From contig CANPWK010000042.1 of NCBI GenBank assembly GCA_947584105.1, forward strand, positions 1 through 9,506: 9,506 bases of DNA, in the 5' to 3' direction. This stretch comes from an uncultured Bacilli bacterium. Its GTDB lineage: Bacteria > Bacillota_I > Bacilli_A > RF39 > UBA660. The notes below the pieces were generated by a model. It made no database searches, was not told the DNA's origin, and worked only from the letters and a program-made list of their open reading frames with translations. Position numbers and translations under genes: made by a program. This document shows, piece by piece, positions 7,842 through 9,506 of this stretch; the stretch's first letter is position 1, and each line of letters begins with the position of its first letter.

Positions 7842-7870
7842 ATTATATAATAAAACATAAAAAAAGTAAA
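7842..7870 (-). promoter_or_regulatory. Predicted promoter of the proS-frr-alaS cluster
   Basis: On the minus strand TTTACT (7870-7865, four of six matches to TTGACA) is followed by a 17-base spacer and a perfect TATAAT (7847-7842). The transcript would begin near 7835 and give a very short leader of about 20 bases before the ATG at 7815, including the ribosome binding site. The -35 box lies inside the descending arm of the terminator hairpin of the preceding gene. In such A+T-rich DNA a match by chance is possible. Confidence 0.55.
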
Positions 7871-7896
7871 TTGTTTTAAAGAATTAATTTACTTTT
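7859..7896 (-). terminator. Intrinsic terminator after the right-hand surface protein gene
   Basis: A perfect 11-bp inverted repeat (arms 7862-7872 and 7886-7896) encloses a 13-base loop. On the minus strand it is followed directly by a T-run: seven consecutive T residues at 7865-7859, partly shared with the stem end. It lies about 80 bases after the TGA stop at 7974. The stem has few G-C pairs, as expected for this genome, so its strength is uncertain. Confidence 0.65.
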
Positions 7897-7915
7897 CATA
7901 TTTAATTATATTTAT

Positions 7916-7943
7916 ATTATAATTTCTTTTGTCATATTTTCAA
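7916..7943 (-). promoter_or_regulatory. Possible second promoter upstream of the terminator
   Basis: On the minus strand TTGAAA (7943-7938, five of six matches) lies 16 bases before a perfect TATAAT (7921-7916). It is the better consensus match in this gap. However, a transcript starting near 7909 would run straight into the terminator hairpin at 7896-7862. It could therefore make only a very short RNA, or feed proS through an attenuated leader. It may equally be a chance match in A+T-rich DNA. Confidence 0.3.
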
Positions 7944-7973
7944 ATGAATTGATAATTATGCCTTTCATAAATA

Positions 7974-9506
7974 TCATAATTTATTTTTTTTATTATTTTT
8001 CTTTTTCAAGGTTAAACTTACTATTACAGTAGCAGCTACTATTAATATAATTCCTGATACCGCTATAAAGATAGGATTTTTTAGTAAGGTATTTGGAACA
8101 AATATTTTTTCAATAAAATTTTTATTGTCATTATCTTGATCATTTATTTTATCTTGATTATTTATCTTATCATCACTAGCTACTTGTTTTTTTATTGTAA
8201 CTACAGGACAGATGCCATGATTATCAAATACATCATCTGCACTTATATTACCATTTTCTCTAATTGCATATATTTCAACATTTGAATCTGATACTGGTGA
8301 CATTGTAAAACAATTTTCTAAAATAAATGGTGTCTTTTCTGATACTTCATAATATTCTGTCGTAGTTATATAAACATTTGAACCATTACCTCTTCCAATG
8401 TAAGCTAAATTTTCTTTCAATTCATCTATCGTCAATAGTCTTGCCTTATATCCTAATTTATCTTCCGTTAATTCTTTATCAAAAAATTGTCCTGCCCACT
8501 TTTCAACTATTGGTTTAATAAGCGACTTATCATAATTAGTATCACATCCTTTACTATTTCGTTCAGACTTCTCTTCATAACAAATAGTTGGATGATAATA
8601 ATAATAAACATATCCCGGATGATAATTACTACCATCTTCTAAATTATTTCCAATTAATGTATTACTGCCTCTATCCATTTTATTTAATTCTTCATAAGAT
8701 AATGGCATTTTAGTTACTAATGTTAATTTATCATCTGTCTTACTAGCATCTTTTAATACATAAAATTCTTTGCCGTTATATTCTATTATATCTCCTATTT
8801 TAAATTCAGTATCATTGATATCTTTTAAATTATTTTTTATTTTAGTTATACTTGAATTCTTATTTAAATGAATTACTGGTCTTACCATACGAGAATAATA
8901 TGTAGCATAATTCGGTAAGTTCCAACTATTATGATATAAGAAATAGAAAGGCAAAGCATATACACCACTTTCTTTAAAGCTCATAGTCCAATACCAATAA
9001 CGGGTTACCCAACTAGCACTAAAATTTTTCTCTACTTCTTCTTTAGTAATTAATCTTACTTTATAATTATGAATACTAGATTCTTCACTATCGATACTAC
9101 CAATATTTATATCTACACCATTTAAATCATTTTGGTCTAATACCTTTTGAGACCAATTTTCTACAATATATTTAATATCAGATTCATTGTAATCGAATTT
9201 ACAATCACTCTCATGATTAGAAGCATAACAATTATCACTGGAATAATAAGCTGCTCCTCCATATCCATAACCTAGTAAGTCATAAGCTTTTCCTTCTTCA
9301 ACTCCACGATTTTTGTAATATTCATCAATTTTTACATTAACATGGCCATTACCATATTTATTTACTTCATCAACTGTAAGTGGTGTTGCTTTTAATAGGG
9401 TTAGATAATCACCTTCATCACTTACAACGTAAAACTTAATATTTTTATAACTAACTAATTCTCCCGTTTTATAATTTTCTGCTTTAACAATATTAATAGA
9501 TATTAT
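7974..9506 (-). CDS. Membrane-anchored surface protein with two tandem DUF6273-like domains (5' end cut by window edge)
   Basis: The frame is open from the right edge to a TGA at 7974-7976, giving 510 residues of a longer protein; the start and signal peptide lie outside. Two related domains follow each other. Domain A is about residues 9-216 and domain B about 235-438, numbered from the edge. Both share a YKTGELVSY / FKIGDIIEY opening, an FYVV/FYVL strand, a Y-rich stretch with a Cys pair (C93/C102 and C309/C321), and a D/S-I-K-x-IVE-x-W helix. Later they share YKVRLITKEE / YKARLLTIDE, a TMS motif and a closing VRPVIHL / ICPVVTI. This resembles the DUF6273-type surface domain, an assignment made from memory. 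After an Asp/Asn/Lys-rich linker (about 443-463) come a transmembrane segment (479-500) and a basic KKKNNKKNKL tail, a C-terminal membrane anchor. The function is unknown; extracellular display is inferred. Confidence 0.85.
   Translation of the reverse strand: MISINIVKAENYKTGELVSYKNIKFYVVSDEGDYLTLLKATPLTVDEVNKYGNGHVNVKIDEYYKNRGVEEGKAYDLLGYGYGGAAYYSSDNCYASNHESDCKFDYNESDIKYIVENWSQKVLDQNDLNGVDINIGSIDSEESSIHNYKVRLITKEEVEKNFSASWVTRYWYWTMSFKESGVYALPFYFLYHNSWNLPNYATYYSRMVRPVIHLNKNSSITKIKNNLKDINDTEFKIGDIIEYNGKEFYVLKDASKTDDKLTLVTKMPLSYEELNKMDRGSNTLIGNNLEDGSNYHPGYVYYYYHPTICYEEKSERNSKGCDTNYDKSLIKPIVEKWAGQFFDKELTEDKLGYKARLLTIDELKENLAYIGRGNGSNVYITTTEYYEVSEKTPFILENCFTMSPVSDSNVEIYAIRENGNISADDVFDNHGICPVVTIKKQVASDDKINNQDKINDQDNDNKNFIEKIFVPNTLLKNPIFIAVSGIILIVAATVIVSLTLKKKNNKKNKL
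8193..9482 (-). repeat. Two tandem copies of a roughly 200-residue surface domain
   Basis: Copy A covers about 9482-8859 and copy B about 8804-8193, with a linker of about 18 residues between them. They can be recognised as related through shared motifs in the same order, but they are well diverged at the protein level and not obviously similar at the DNA level. The duplication is therefore old. Copy B has extra cysteines (C399, C433) where copy A has Trp/Tyr (RYWYWTMS) and Arg (VRPVI). Confidence 0.7.

Noticed and set aside
7911..7967. 18-codon leader peptide (MKGIII...) upstream of proS
   Set aside because: It has no ribosome binding site and no proline codons, and it ends before the hairpin without any alternative pairing that I can see.
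7816..7973. T-box or other riboswitch in front of proS
   Set aside because: No T-box motif, specifier loop or known aptamer core is visible, and the gap is short and almost purely A/T.
2319..7976. Mycoplasma-type genetic code (TGA = Trp)
   Set aside because: The Trp codons read are TGG, and TGA serves as the stop of the permease, the kinase and the right-hand surface protein.
7974..8984. Gene start at the ATG at 8984, giving a 336-residue protein
   Set aside because: No ribosome binding site precedes this ATG, the frame stays open to the window edge at 9506, and the upstream codons encode the first half of a domain repeated downstream.

Overview
The window is a strongly A+T-rich piece of bacterial chromosome in which every supported gene lies on the minus strand, so it reads from right to left. 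Strong GGAGG-type ribosome binding sites, an archaeal/eukaryotic-type prolyl-tRNA synthetase, an AI-2E/YtvI-family permease and InlB-like surface repeats point to a low-GC member of the Bacillota, for example an uncultured gut Bacilli/RF39-like or Clostridia lineage. This placement is inference. Tryptophan positions checked are TGG and three genes end in TGA, so the standard bacterial code is used rather than the Mycoplasma code.

Layout in the direction of transcription: (1) 9506-7974, the 3' part of a large surface protein with two tandem copies of a roughly 200-residue domain and a C-terminal membrane anchor. (2) 7973-7816, an intergenic region with a hairpin terminator whose descending arm overlaps the -35 box of the next promoter. 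(3) 7815-2319, a compact housekeeping cluster: proS, frr (ribosome recycling factor), an AI-2E family permease, a dNMP-kinase-like P-loop protein and a short alanyl-tRNA synthetase. The last three are joined by 4-bp ATGA overlaps. (4) 2318-2147, an intergenic region with a sigma-A-type promoter. (5) 2146-1, the 5' part of a large secreted protein with a signal peptide, a beta-helix-like region and at least four divergent InlB-type repeats, open at the left edge.

The central cluster serves translation: two aminoacyl-tRNA synthetases and a ribosome recycling factor, with a nucleotide kinase and a membrane permease carried along. The flanking genes are accessory cell-surface proteins, both cut by the window edges. 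The most notable item is the 586-residue alanyl-tRNA synthetase. It lacks the C-terminal C-Ala/DHHA1 domain and part of the usual editing region, a form I associate mainly with Patescibacteria (CPR). I saw no RNA genes, CRISPR arrays, insertion sequences or phage genes, and no gene-free stretch longer than 300 bases.
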